A stretch of 36,066 bases of DNA from CAIQPS01 sp963783835 (GTDB lineage: Bacteria; Actinomycetota; Thermoleophilia; RBG-16-64-13). Of this stretch, positions 16,217 through 23,438 are shown one piece after another. A program made the translations under genes and the position numbers. The notes beneath the pieces are model-generated. The model was not told the DNA's origin. It worked only from the letters and a program-made list of their open reading frames with translations, and searched no databases. How positions within the stretch are numbered: the stretch's first letter is position 1; every line of letters starts with the position of its first letter. Location: contig CAWAOX010000005.1 in assembly GCA_963783835.1 (NCBI GenBank), forward strand, positions 1-36,066. The letters run 5' to 3'.

Positions 16217-17440
16217 ATGAGCATTGTCGCCGAAGAGGAGCGGAGCGTAGCGGCGTCGCCCGTCGCCCGGAAGATCGCCGAGTCGAGTGCTCAGGGCTCC
16301 TGGATCAGGCGCATGTTCGAGGAAGGGATCCGCCTGAAAGGTCTCTACGGGGCCGACCAGGTATGCGACCTCAGCATCGGGAACCCCAACGTCGAGCCGC
16401 CTCGGGAATTCCTGGATGTGGTCAACGATCTTCTTCTCGATAAGACCCCCGGCCTCCATGGCTACATGCCGAACGCTGGCTATCCGGAGGTCCGGCAGGC
16501 GCTCGCGCAGTGCCTCTCGCTGGAACAAGGGGTGCAGGTACCGGCAGGCAATGTAATGATGACGGTAGGGGCCGCCGGAGGACTCAACGTCGCGCTCAAG
16601 ACGATCCTTGATCCGGGCGACGAAGTGATCTTCACGCGGCCCTATTTTGTCGAGTATGGCTTCTATGTGGACAACTTCCAGGGGGTACCGAAGCCGGTTC
16701 CCGCCTCCGCCGATTTCGACCTCGACCTAGGGGCCGTCGAAGCGGCCATTGGGGAAAAGACCCGCGCCGTTCTCATCAACTCCCCCAACAACCCTACGGG
16801 CAGGGTGTACCCGCGGGAGACGCTCGCTGCTCTGGGCGAGCTGCTGAAGGCAAAGAGCGCGGTTCTCGGCCGGACTGTCTACTTGCTCTCCGACGAGCCG
16901 TACCGCCGCATCGTCTACGACGGAGTCGTCGTGCCGCCTGTCTTCCAGGCCTACCAGAACTCCATCATAGTGAGCAGCTATTCGAAGGAGCTCTCGCTGG
17001 CGGGCGAGAGGATCGGCTACCTCGCCGCTCACCCGGATCTCCAGGGCGTCGAGACGCTCATGCAGGGGCTCGTCTTTGCCACGCGAGTCCTTGGCTTCGT
17101 CAACGCGCCGGCGCTCATGCAGCGGGCCGTCGGGCGGCTGCACGGCGCCACGGTGGATATGCGCACGTACGAACGCAACCGGGCCGTTCTGCTGGGTGGC
17201 CTGGCCGCTGCTGGGTACGCGGTACCGCTCGCCCAGGGTGGGTTCTATCTCTTCCCGCGGTCTCCTATCAGCGACGACGTGGCGTTCGCCACTGAACTGG
17301 CGGAGCAGCGAGTACTGGTCGTGCCCGGTGTGGGTTTTGGGGAGCCCGGTCACTTCCGCTTGTCGTATTGCGTCGCCCCCGACGTTGTGGACCGCGCCCT
17401 CCCGGCGTTCGAAAGCCTCGGCCGGAAGTACCTGGCGTGA
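16217..17440 (+). CDS. class I/II PLP-dependent aminotransferase
   Basis: A 407-residue fold-type I enzyme. It shows N-S-P-N-N-P-T-G near residues 188-195, S-D-E-P-Y-R near 225, the PLP lysine K257 in S-S-Y-S-K-E-L-S, G-E-R-I-G-Y just after it, and the C-terminal Arg in H-F-R-L-S-Y-C that binds the substrate carboxylate. It resembles aspartate/aromatic/alanine-type aminotransferases, so it probably moves an amino group between an amino acid and a keto acid. GGGGAGG lies about eight bases before the ATG. It closes the import operon, so a product of the imported substrate may be its amino donor. The exact substrate is unknown. It ends one base before the convergent gene. Confidence 0.9.
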   Translation: MSIVAEEERSVAASPVARKIAESSAQGSWIRRMFEEGIRLKGLYGADQVCDLSIGNPNVEPPREFLDVVNDLLLDKTPGLHGYMPNAGYPEVRQALAQCLSLEQGVQVPAGNVMMTVGAAGGLNVALKTILDPGDEVIFTRPYFVEYGFYVDNFQGVPKPVPASADFDLDLGAVEAAIGEKTRAVLINSPNNPTGRVYPRETLAALGELLKAKSAVLGRTVYLLSDEPYRRIVYDGVVVPPVFQAYQNSIIVSSYSKELSLAGERIGYLAAHPDLQGVETLMQGLVFATRVLGFVNAPALMQRAVGRLHGATVDMRTYERNRAVLLGGLAAAGYAVPLAQGGFYLFPRSPISDDVAFATELAEQRVLVVPGVGFGEPGHFRLSYCVAPDVVDRALPAFESLGRKYLA

Positions 17441-17441
17441 C

Positions 17442-18602
17442 CTATCGGGGGAGCAGCTTGCCGTCGATCTCTTCGAGGTCGAACCACCACTTGCGGCTCG
17501 GGTCAGGCTTGGCGTATCCCATCGCGTCGTCCATCCAGATGAGTCCGCGCCGGGCCAGGCCCGAACGATGGGCGAGGCGAGTGGCTGCACCGTGGTACCA
17601 GCTGTCTGGCTTGTTCCAAGGGCAGACCCTGATGCAACGTCCGCAGCTCGACCCACGGGCGTTCGTCACCCGGTAGCGGGTGCACGCATCAGAGTCGCAA
17701 TTCCAGCGCTCGTAGCCGTTGTGCATGACCTTATCGCCGTCGGAGATCGCCCCAGACGGACATTCTCGAGCGCACTTCTTGCACCGCGCGCAGAAGTCCT
17801 GCAGGCCGAAATCGATGGGCTTGTCGTGGACCAGCGGCAGATCGGTGGTGACGATGGAGGCCTTGAAACGGGGCCCGAGGAAAGGATTGAGAACGATGTC
17901 ACCGATGCGACACATCTCGCCGAGGCCGGCAAGCAGGAGTAGCGGAGGAACCACGACCTGGTAGTTCCCCGATTGGTGAGCGCGGGACGGATACCCCAGG
18001 CGGCGGAGGTAGTCGGCGAGTATGTGTGCGACGAAGGCCGATCGGGTGTAGGCCACAAAGCTCTGCGAGCCGCTGATCCAGTCGTGTCCGGTCGCGCCGA
18101 CGAAGGAATCGTACCCTTGGTCGACAACGATGGCGATCGCGTTCCGGTGCTCGTTGACGACCGGATTGCCATCTCGATCATGAGAGTAGACGGCATAGGG
18201 CGGCAGTTCGCAGATGCCCACGGCGTCCGCCCCCAGGAAGTGGCACACCTCCTTGATGTGCCGGCTGAAGACGCCCGGGTCGTTCGGTAGGGGGGCCAAG
18301 TCGGGAGCTACCGGACCATCGAGGCGCAGAAGGTCTTCCATGTCGGACAATGCGGCAGACAGGGGATGCTTCTCGATGAAGCGGCCCACCTCTCGTTCGG
18401 GCACCCGGCCCAGTTCCCCGTGGGCGGCTCGGTTGAAACCGCTGTCCCGCTCGCTCACACGGGCGATGTCGGAAGTGACGAGGGTCGTGGGCTGATCCAC
18501 CCGCTTCAGCTTGTGCGAGGGATAGCGCTCGTTGCGTCGCTCGCGCAGCAACCCCCCGGGGATGCCGGCATAGATCCGGCCGGTCTCGGCATCAACGGTC
18601 AT
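17442..18602 (-). CDS. reductive-dehalogenase-like corrinoid iron-sulfur protein (cytoplasmic)
   Basis: A 386-residue protein resembling the catalytic part of RdhA reductive dehalogenases. Two C-terminal ferredoxin-type motifs are C-A-R-C-K-K-C-A-R-E-C-P (residues 271-282) and C-G-R-C-I-R-V-C-P-W (320-329), with another Cys at 307. The upstream V-N-E-H-R-N-A-I-A-I-V-V and K-A-S-I-V-T-T-D-L-P stretches fit the cobalamin-binding fold shared with QueG. No Tat signal peptide, no RdhB anchor and no maturation genes are present, so it is not a standard respiratory dehalogenase. A cytoplasmic role in dehalogenation or another cobalamin-dependent reduction is possible. The ATG start has no strong ribosome-binding site. 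Confidence 0.82.
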   Translation of the reverse strand: MTVDAETGRIYAGIPGGLLRERRNERYPSHKLKRVDQPTTLVTSDIARVSERDSGFNRAAHGELGRVPEREVGRFIEKHPLSAALSDMEDLLRLDGPVAPDLAPLPNDPGVFSRHIKEVCHFLGADAVGICELPPYAVYSHDRDGNPVVNEHRNAIAIVVDQGYDSFVGATGHDWISGSQSFVAYTRSAFVAHILADYLRRLGYPSRAHQSGNYQVVVPPLLLLAGLGEMCRIGDIVLNPFLGPRFKASIVTTDLPLVHDKPIDFGLQDFCARCKKCARECPSGAISDGDKVMHNGYERWNCDSDACTRYRVTNARGSSCGRCIRVCPWNKPDSWYHGAATRLAHRSGLARRGLIWMDDAMGYAKPDPSRKWWFDLEEIDGKLLPR

Positions 18603-18735
18603 CGCGTCCCTCTCTCCAGAGCTATTGGTCTTCGATGGCGCCGCGAGGTGCGGGAAGGCGGCGGCACACAGGCCATGCTACCAAGCGTTCGGGACGGTGC
18701 GTCCAGGTTATGGCACGCGGGACTTGAGTACGAGG

Positions 18736-18896
18736 GTCACGGACGGAGGAGGGGGTTGATGACGTCTGGCCCCGGAGGGCCAGACGTCATCGAACAGGAC
18801 AGAGGCAACGGCTCAGGAGGGGGGTTGAGCAATGCCGTGACACCATGTTTGCACCAATTACCTGAATTAGTCCTGAACGCATGAGGCACGGCTTCC
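18736..18896. repeat. structured intergenic element, copy B
   Basis: Homologue of 4479-4643. It has the same order of blocks: GTCACGGA, a G-rich stretch, a perfect 15-bp hairpin, CTCAGGAGGGGGG at 18812, the 59-base core at 18827-18885, and then the minus-strand GAC-TAG stop at 18897. Here CTCAGGAGGGGGG lies inside a small stem GCTCA...TGAGC (18811-18830). A second distant pairing, GCCGTG with CACGGC, is possible (18834-18839 with 18887-18892); copy A keeps only a shifted version of it. The remaining bases from 18603 to 18735 show nothing I can name beyond presumed promoter space for the minus-strand RdhA-like gene. Confidence 0.75.
18758..18791. terminator. perfect 15-bp hairpin of element B
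   Basis: GATGACGTCTGGCCC pairs perfectly with its complement across a CGGA spacer. Compared with copy A, ten pairs are identical and five are changed on both sides so that pairing is kept. No T-run follows, so a terminator role is uncertain. Confidence 0.6.
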
Positions 18897-19181
18897 CTAG
18901 TCGCTGATAGACGCTGTCCAGTACTTGTTGCCGTAGATATCGGTCAGCCGGTAGGTCATCTGGTAGCCGTTGTCGCCGATGGGCAGGTTCTCGATCGTCC
19001 ATTCGCCGGTGGCGGTGTATTGGTCGCCTGTCACCACTATCCATGCGGCGCCGCACTCCCCCGGGGTCGAATCGAACGGCGGAACACGCTGCCCAGGCGT
19101 CCGATCAGGGCGCCTGGGCCGGGCGGTCACCCGCTGAGGCCAGCATACGCCGCTCGCGCCCATCCTGGGGAATAGAGCCAT
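18897..19181 (-). pseudogene. short beta-rich C-terminal fragment, probable gene remnant
   Basis: The frame gives 94 residues from ATG 19181. The first 45 are Arg/Pro-rich and look like untranslated or shadow sequence. The last 50 (W-T-I-E-N-L-P-I-G-D-N-G-Y, then Y-R-L-T-D-I-Y-G-N-K-Y-W) read like the end of an extracellular beta-sandwich or Ig-like domain. I see no continuing frame upstream and the opposite strand soon enters the EcsC gene, so this may be the truncated tail of a larger lost gene. Its stop directly abuts repeat element B, just as the 4644-4991 gene abuts element A. A short real gene cannot be excluded. Confidence 0.45.
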
Positions 19182-19243
19182 GTGAAGCGAGTATGATTCG
19201 ATCCCGGGCTACTCTCGTCAACCCGTGCGGGGAGTGTGTGACG

Positions 19244-20050
19244 ATGAACTACGTAGGCGATTTCAGCGATCTAAGAGACGGTGATCTCGAGGATTTGAGG
19301 CAGGCGAAGACGTTTCTTGTCTCTCCAAGCCTCACGGCCCGGCTCGGTGAATTCATCGGCGGGCCCATCGAGCGAGGTCTCAGGCTTCTGCCCAGCAACT
19401 GGAACGACAAGGTGTCCCAGGCGACGGAGACCGCCCTCTTCAGAGCGCTGGAATTCTCTGTTTCCACTATGGGCCGAGGCGAGACCAGGCGCTCCCGAGA
19501 CTGGCTTCACAAGGCAGCCGTCGTCACCTCCGGGGCGGTAGCCGGGGCGTTTGGGTTCTACACGGTGATCGTCGAACTGCCTTTCTCGACCACCGTCATG
19601 CTGCGGTCGATAGCCGATATCGCCCGCAGCGAGGGGCACGACCTCTCCCTGATCGAGACCAAGCTCGCGTGCCTCGAGGTGTTCGCTCTCGGTGGCGGTG
19701 GGGTGGCGAGCGATTCCGCGGAGACGGGGTACTGGGCCATCAGAACTGCACTTGCCGTCACCATGCGCGAGGCAGCCAGTCACATAGCGACGAAAGGGCT
19801 GACCCAGCGAGGAGCCCCGCCCCTTGTACGGCTCATCGCGGGGATATCGTCCCGGTTCGGCGCGGTGGTCACTGCTCAGGCGGCGGCTCTCGCTATCCCG
19901 GTGGCCGGCGCGGTATCGGGTGGGGCGGTCAACTACCTCTTTATGGACCACTTCCAGGACTTGGCGAGAGCGCACTTCATCATCAAACGCCTCGAGGATG
20001 AGTACGGAACCGCGGCGGTCCGGCTGGCCTACGACCGGCTGATGGTCTGA
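19244..20050 (+). CDS. EcsC-family protein
   Basis: A 268-residue protein. Glycine- and alanine-rich hydrophobic stretches near residues 90-118 (A-V-V-T-S-G-A-V-A-G-A-F-G-F-Y), 145-155 and 205-235 (I-P-V-A-G-A-V-S-G-G-A-V-N), plus the conserved R-S-I-A-D-I-A-R-S-E-G-H-D-L segment and a C-terminal A-H-F-I-I-K-R-L-E-D-E-Y-G, match the EcsC family. That family is named for a protein co-encoded with the Ecs ABC transporter in Bacillus, and its molecular function is unclear. ATG 19244 was chosen over a long upstream extension because GGGGAG precedes it and conserved sequence starts there. It stands alone and converges on the Fe-S subunit gene. Confidence 0.85.
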   Translation: MNYVGDFSDLRDGDLEDLRQAKTFLVSPSLTARLGEFIGGPIERGLRLLPSNWNDKVSQATETALFRALEFSVSTMGRGETRRSRDWLHKAAVVTSGAVAGAFGFYTVIVELPFSTTVMLRSIADIARSEGHDLSLIETKLACLEVFALGGGGVASDSAETGYWAIRTALAVTMREAASHIATKGLTQRGAPPLVRLIAGISSRFGAVVTAQAAALAIPVAGAVSGGAVNYLFMDHFQDLARAHFIIKRLEDEYGTAAVRLAYDRLMV

Positions 20051-20075
20051 CAGAGCGGTCGGAGCGCGGCGGCAG

Positions 20076-20579
20076 CTAGCCTCTTCCCGCGAGTCGGGCG
20101 GCCGCCTTCTTCTCGGCGTCGTGCGTAAGCGCGTTCGGATCTCCATAATGCAGAGCTTTGCTCGGGCATACCCGAACGCATGCCGGCTCCAGACCCTGTT
20201 CGAGGCGCGCGCTGCAGAGGTCGCATTTCTGCATGGTGCCGTCCCGGCCGAAGCGGGGCGCCCCGAACGGACAGGCTATCGAACAGCTGTGGCATCCGAT
20301 GCAGAGTCGATCGTCGATCCGCACGGCGCGGGTCGTGGCGTCCTGAGAGATCGCTCCGGTGGGGCAGGCCACGCGGCACGGAGCGTCCTCACAGTGCATG
20401 CAGGCCATGGAAACGTAGCGTAGCCGCGCTTCTGGGTAGGCGCCCGATTCCACGGTGAAGACCTGCCGCCAGGCGGTCGGCTCCGCGCCGATCTCCAGGT
20501 CGTTCTGGTCCATGCAGGCGACGGCGCAGGCCATACAGCCGACGCAACGGTCCAGGTCGAGGCGAAGGGAGTAACTCAT
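20076..20579 (-). CDS. DmsB/PhsB-like iron-sulfur electron-transfer subunit (four 4Fe-4S clusters)
   Basis: A 167-residue cytoplasmic protein with four ferredoxin motifs in the order usual for DMSO-reductase-type beta subunits: C-V-G-C-M-A-C-A-V-A-C (12-22), C-M-H-C-E-D-A-P-C-R-V-A-C-P (60-73), C-I-G-C-H-S-C-S-I-A-C-P (93-104), and C-D-L-C with a later C-V-R-V-C-P (about 118-142). It should carry electrons between the molybdopterin subunit and a redox partner. The start overlaps the catalytic-subunit stop by four bases, indicating coupled translation. No membrane anchor subunit (DmsC/NrfD) follows. The next gene is convergent, so the complex is probably soluble. Confidence 0.92.
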   Translation of the reverse strand: MSYSLRLDLDRCVGCMACAVACMDQNDLEIGAEPTAWRQVFTVESGAYPEARLRYVSMACMHCEDAPCRVACPTGAISQDATTRAVRIDDRLCIGCHSCSIACPFGAPRFGRDGTMQKCDLCSARLEQGLEPACVRVCPSKALHYGDPNALTHDAEKKAAARLAGRG

Positions 20580-22822
20580 TTCGGCGCCTCCCGGGCGATG
20601 GTCTCGGTGGGCGCCTTCCGCACGGCGCAGAGCGAGGCCTTGTATCCGGGGAATCCCGAGATGGGATCGAGGTAATCACCCTCGAGAAGCCTGTTGACGT
20701 CGGCGTCCGGATAGCCGTGATACATGTGCACGTCTCCGGGGCGGATCATCTGGGAGAGGTTGGCCCGCACCCGGATAGACCCGGTGGGGGTGGCAAGCTC
20801 TATCCCGTCGCCCTGGGCGATCCCGAGACGGCCGGCATCCGCGGGATTGAGGTCCGCGGCGGCATCTTGCCGCAGGCTCCGCACCCACGGCAGGCGGAAC
20901 AGGCGCGAGTGGATGAACATCGGTAGGCGCGCCCCTGTGCTGAGCACGAACGGGTAGTCCTTGGCCCTCTCAGGGGAGGAGACGGGGCTGTACGGCGGCT
21001 CCGCGTAGAGGGGAAGGCCGTCGATACCGGGGTAGTCCGAGTACTTCTCCAGGATCGAAGAGGAGAACTCCATCTTGCCGCTCGGAGTGCGGAAACCCGA
21101 TTTCTCGTATTTCCTGTACGCGACCGGGGTCGGATCCGGTACCGGCATCCCGGCCGGGTGGGTCTTGAGTTCGGCGATGCGCATGCCACTGGGTTCGAGG
21201 ATCCAGTCGAACGCCGCCTCGGTCGCCTCCTGGAAGTTGGGGGCACCGTTCGGGAGATAGGCACCCGGCCCCTCGGCGGTCGGTTCCTGCCCGGTTCCCG
21301 CCTGCACCTGGTAATCGAGCCCCAACTTGTCGGCCAGAGCGAAGATGATGTCGAAGTCCGAGCGCGACTCACCCAGCGGCTCGATGACCGGAGTGGTGTA
21401 GACGACGTACTTCTGCGGGTAACAGCGCAGCTCGCTCCGCTCGAGAGACGAGCAGGTGGGGAGGACGATGTCGGCATGCCTGGCGCTATCGGTGAGAAAG
21501 AGGTCGACGTCCACGATGAAGTCCAGCTTGTCGACGGCGGCGAGGAAGCCTTCGGAGTCGGGCCACAGCCGGTAGTTCATACCGAAAGCCACGAGTCCCC
21601 GCAAGGGATATGGCGTCCCGGTGGCTACCTGCCGGGGGATATCCATCGACTGGCATTCGTCCACCATCTCGGTCCATACCGGGAAGCGGCTCGCGCCCAC
21701 ACGCGGCGGCAGCTCGCTCCACGGCCGGGACAGCTCGAACTCGTGCTCCCGGGTGGTGAATCCGGCGCCCGACACGTGGAGCCAACTGGGGGAGACGGCG
21801 ACGTTTCCTCCGGGGATATCGAAATTGCCGGTCAGGCCGACCAGCATGAGGGTGGCCCTCTCGTACTGCACGCCGCTCACGTGGTGGACGACAGGGGAAG
21901 AGCTCGCCATCATGGCCGCCGGCTTGCTCGTCGCGTAAAGGAGGGCGGCATCCCGGATCTTGGCCGCCGGGACTCCGGTTATCTCCTCCGCCCGCTCGAG
22001 CGTGAACTCGGCCGCGTACTTTCGGAATTCCTCGAACCCTCGGGTCCATCGCGACACGAACTCGCGATCGTGCAGGCCCTCGGAGATTATGAAGTTCGCC
22101 ATGGCGAGCGCGAGGGCGCCGTCGGTGCCGGGCCGCAGTTGCAGGTGGATGTCGGCCATCGAGGCCAGAGGAGTCACCCGGGGGTCGGCCACGATGAACT
22201 TGACCCCTCGATCGCGGGCGTCGAGCAGATGCCGGGATTGAGTGGTGCCGGCATGGAAAGGGTTGCGCCCCAGAGCGAAGACGCATTTCGTGTTGGCGAG
22301 GTCGGGAGAGGTCCCCTGCCCGTAGACGGAACGCCAGGCCATGCCGGCCGCGGTGGCGCAGGCGCTCGACTCGGTGCAGTAGTTGGGCGAGCCGTAGAGC
22401 ATGGCCAGTCTCTGCAGGAAGGGCCGCGGGTGCTTGGGGTATCCGCAGTAGAAGACGACGGATTCGGGGCCGCTTTCGGCCTTGATCGCCTGAAGCCTCT
22501 CGGCGATGGTGTCGAGCGCCTCGCTCCAGGAGATGGGCACCATCTGCCCGCTCCCTCGGGGTCCCACTCGCTTGAGCGGAGTGCGGAGCCGGTCCTCGTG
22601 GTAGACCCACTGGCGCTGCGCCGCGCCCTTCGCGCAGAGGGTGCCTGCGTTCTGGGGATTCTCCAAGGTCCCCTCGACCTTGATGACCCGGCCGTCCTTG
22701 ACGTAACAGTCGAGTCCACACTGGGTCACGGGGTCGCAGACGGTGCAGATGGATTTCCGCACCTCGATGCCGGTCTCGCTCCCGGGGATCTTGCCCCGGG
22801 TCAGTCGCTCAAGCTTGTCCAT
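20576..22822 (-). CDS. molybdopterin-dependent oxidoreductase, DMSO-reductase family catalytic subunit
   Basis: A 748-residue protein with the family's full domain order. An N-terminal Fe-S region has Cys at 26, 29, 35, 39 and 63 (C-T-V-C, C-G-L-D-C, L-C-A-K-G). The Mo-bisMGD domains follow, and the C-terminal dinucleotide-binding domain includes L-S-T-G-A-R-L-P. The segment G-S-P-N-Y-C-T-E-S-S-A-C puts Cys155 where the metal ligand usually lies; this residue assignment is inferred. There is no Tat signal, so unlike PhsA, PsrA or DmsA it should be cytoplasmic. The substrate is unknown. It is co-transcribed with the downstream Fe-S subunit and probably with the upstream C_GCAxxG_C_C gene 13 bases away. 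Confidence 0.9.
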   Translation of the reverse strand: MDKLERLTRGKIPGSETGIEVRKSICTVCDPVTQCGLDCYVKDGRVIKVEGTLENPQNAGTLCAKGAAQRQWVYHEDRLRTPLKRVGPRGSGQMVPISWSEALDTIAERLQAIKAESGPESVVFYCGYPKHPRPFLQRLAMLYGSPNYCTESSACATAAGMAWRSVYGQGTSPDLANTKCVFALGRNPFHAGTTQSRHLLDARDRGVKFIVADPRVTPLASMADIHLQLRPGTDGALALAMANFIISEGLHDREFVSRWTRGFEEFRKYAAEFTLERAEEITGVPAAKIRDAALLYATSKPAAMMASSSPVVHHVSGVQYERATLMLVGLTGNFDIPGGNVAVSPSWLHVSGAGFTTREHEFELSRPWSELPPRVGASRFPVWTEMVDECQSMDIPRQVATGTPYPLRGLVAFGMNYRLWPDSEGFLAAVDKLDFIVDVDLFLTDSARHADIVLPTCSSLERSELRCYPQKYVVYTTPVIEPLGESRSDFDIIFALADKLGLDYQVQAGTGQEPTAEGPGAYLPNGAPNFQEATEAAFDWILEPSGMRIAELKTHPAGMPVPDPTPVAYRKYEKSGFRTPSGKMEFSSSILEKYSDYPGIDGLPLYAEPPYSPVSSPERAKDYPFVLSTGARLPMFIHSRLFRLPWVRSLRQDAAADLNPADAGRLGIAQGDGIELATPTGSIRVRANLSQMIRPGDVHMYHGYPDADVNRLLEGDYLDPISGFPGYKASLCAVRKAPTETIAREAPK

Positions 22823-22835
22823 GTCTTCCGACCGC

Positions 22836-23309
22836 CTAGGTCTCGCTCTGTGTGTCGCACATCATCCCGGCAAGCCTGTCGATGGTCCACTCCACAAACG
22901 CCGGGCAACGGCTGAGGGCCTGGCTCTTCTTGGCCTCCCTGAAGCTCTGGGTGGTGCTTATGTCGCATCCGAGCAATCCCTTGCAGGTGACCGCTCCGAA
23001 GGTCGCCTCGAAATCCCGGATGAGCTGCTGGAGCGGGATGAAGGCCGAGTTCTTCGGCAGCGCACCCGGAGCCAGCAGGTCGCGCAGGCCAAGAGTCACG
23101 GCAGCGCCCGTCAACGCTCCGCAGGTCTCTCCCGTCCTCGCCATTCCGCCGCCGAGGTAACTCCCCACCGTCGTGAACTCGGGGTCCTGATCCATCATCA
23201 ACAGGCCGCTGAGCATCACTGCCTGCGCGCAGTTGAGATGTGCGGGGCCGGGGTCGCTATACCCGGCAAGGGCCTGCGCTTTTGCGTGTTTGCACTTCTC
23301 CGGCGTCAC
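22836..23309 (-). CDS. C_GCAxxG_C_C family protein
   Basis: A 157-residue Cys-rich protein matching the C_GCAxxG_C_C pattern: L-N-C-A-Q-A-V near residue 26, G-E-T-C-G-A-L-T-G-A near 60-69, C-K-G-L-L-G-C near 109-115, and later Cys at about 134 and 150. Members are common in anaerobes, often beside redox enzymes, and are thought to bind a metal or cluster; the biochemical role is not settled. Translation starts at the GTG at 23309, with AAGGAG six bases upstream. It heads the minus-strand operon with the molybdopterin enzyme, so it may supply a redox or maturation function to it. Confidence 0.88.
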   Translation of the reverse strand: MTPEKCKHAKAQALAGYSDPGPAHLNCAQAVMLSGLLMMDQDPEFTTVGSYLGGGMARTGETCGALTGAAVTLGLRDLLAPGALPKNSAFIPLQQLIRDFEATFGAVTCKGLLGCDISTTQSFREAKKSQALSRCPAFVEWTIDRLAGMMCDTQSET

Positions 23310-23396
23310 GTGGGTCTCCTTGGTGGTTGCGTACTCGTCCCAGTGTACCTAGCCAGCCGTCCCAGCGCTTCTCTGTGCACACTCGGGAGCATTCAG

Positions 23397-23402
23397 TATA
23401 AT
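23397..23402 (+). promoter_or_regulatory. -10 box upstream of the DUF134/NifX gene
   Basis: A perfect TATAAT lies 37 bases before the likely translation start. The matching -35 (TGTGCA at 23374-23379, 17-base spacer) is weak, so an activator may be needed. It is the only strong -10 in the space between the two divergent operons. Confidence 0.5.
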
Positions 23403-23438
23403 GCACAAATCTGCAAAACCACCAAGGCTGGGGGACAA

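Noticed and set aside
21158..22915. 585-codon plus-strand open frame opposite the molybdopterin gene
   Set aside because: No domains; the minus-strand enzyme is unambiguous.
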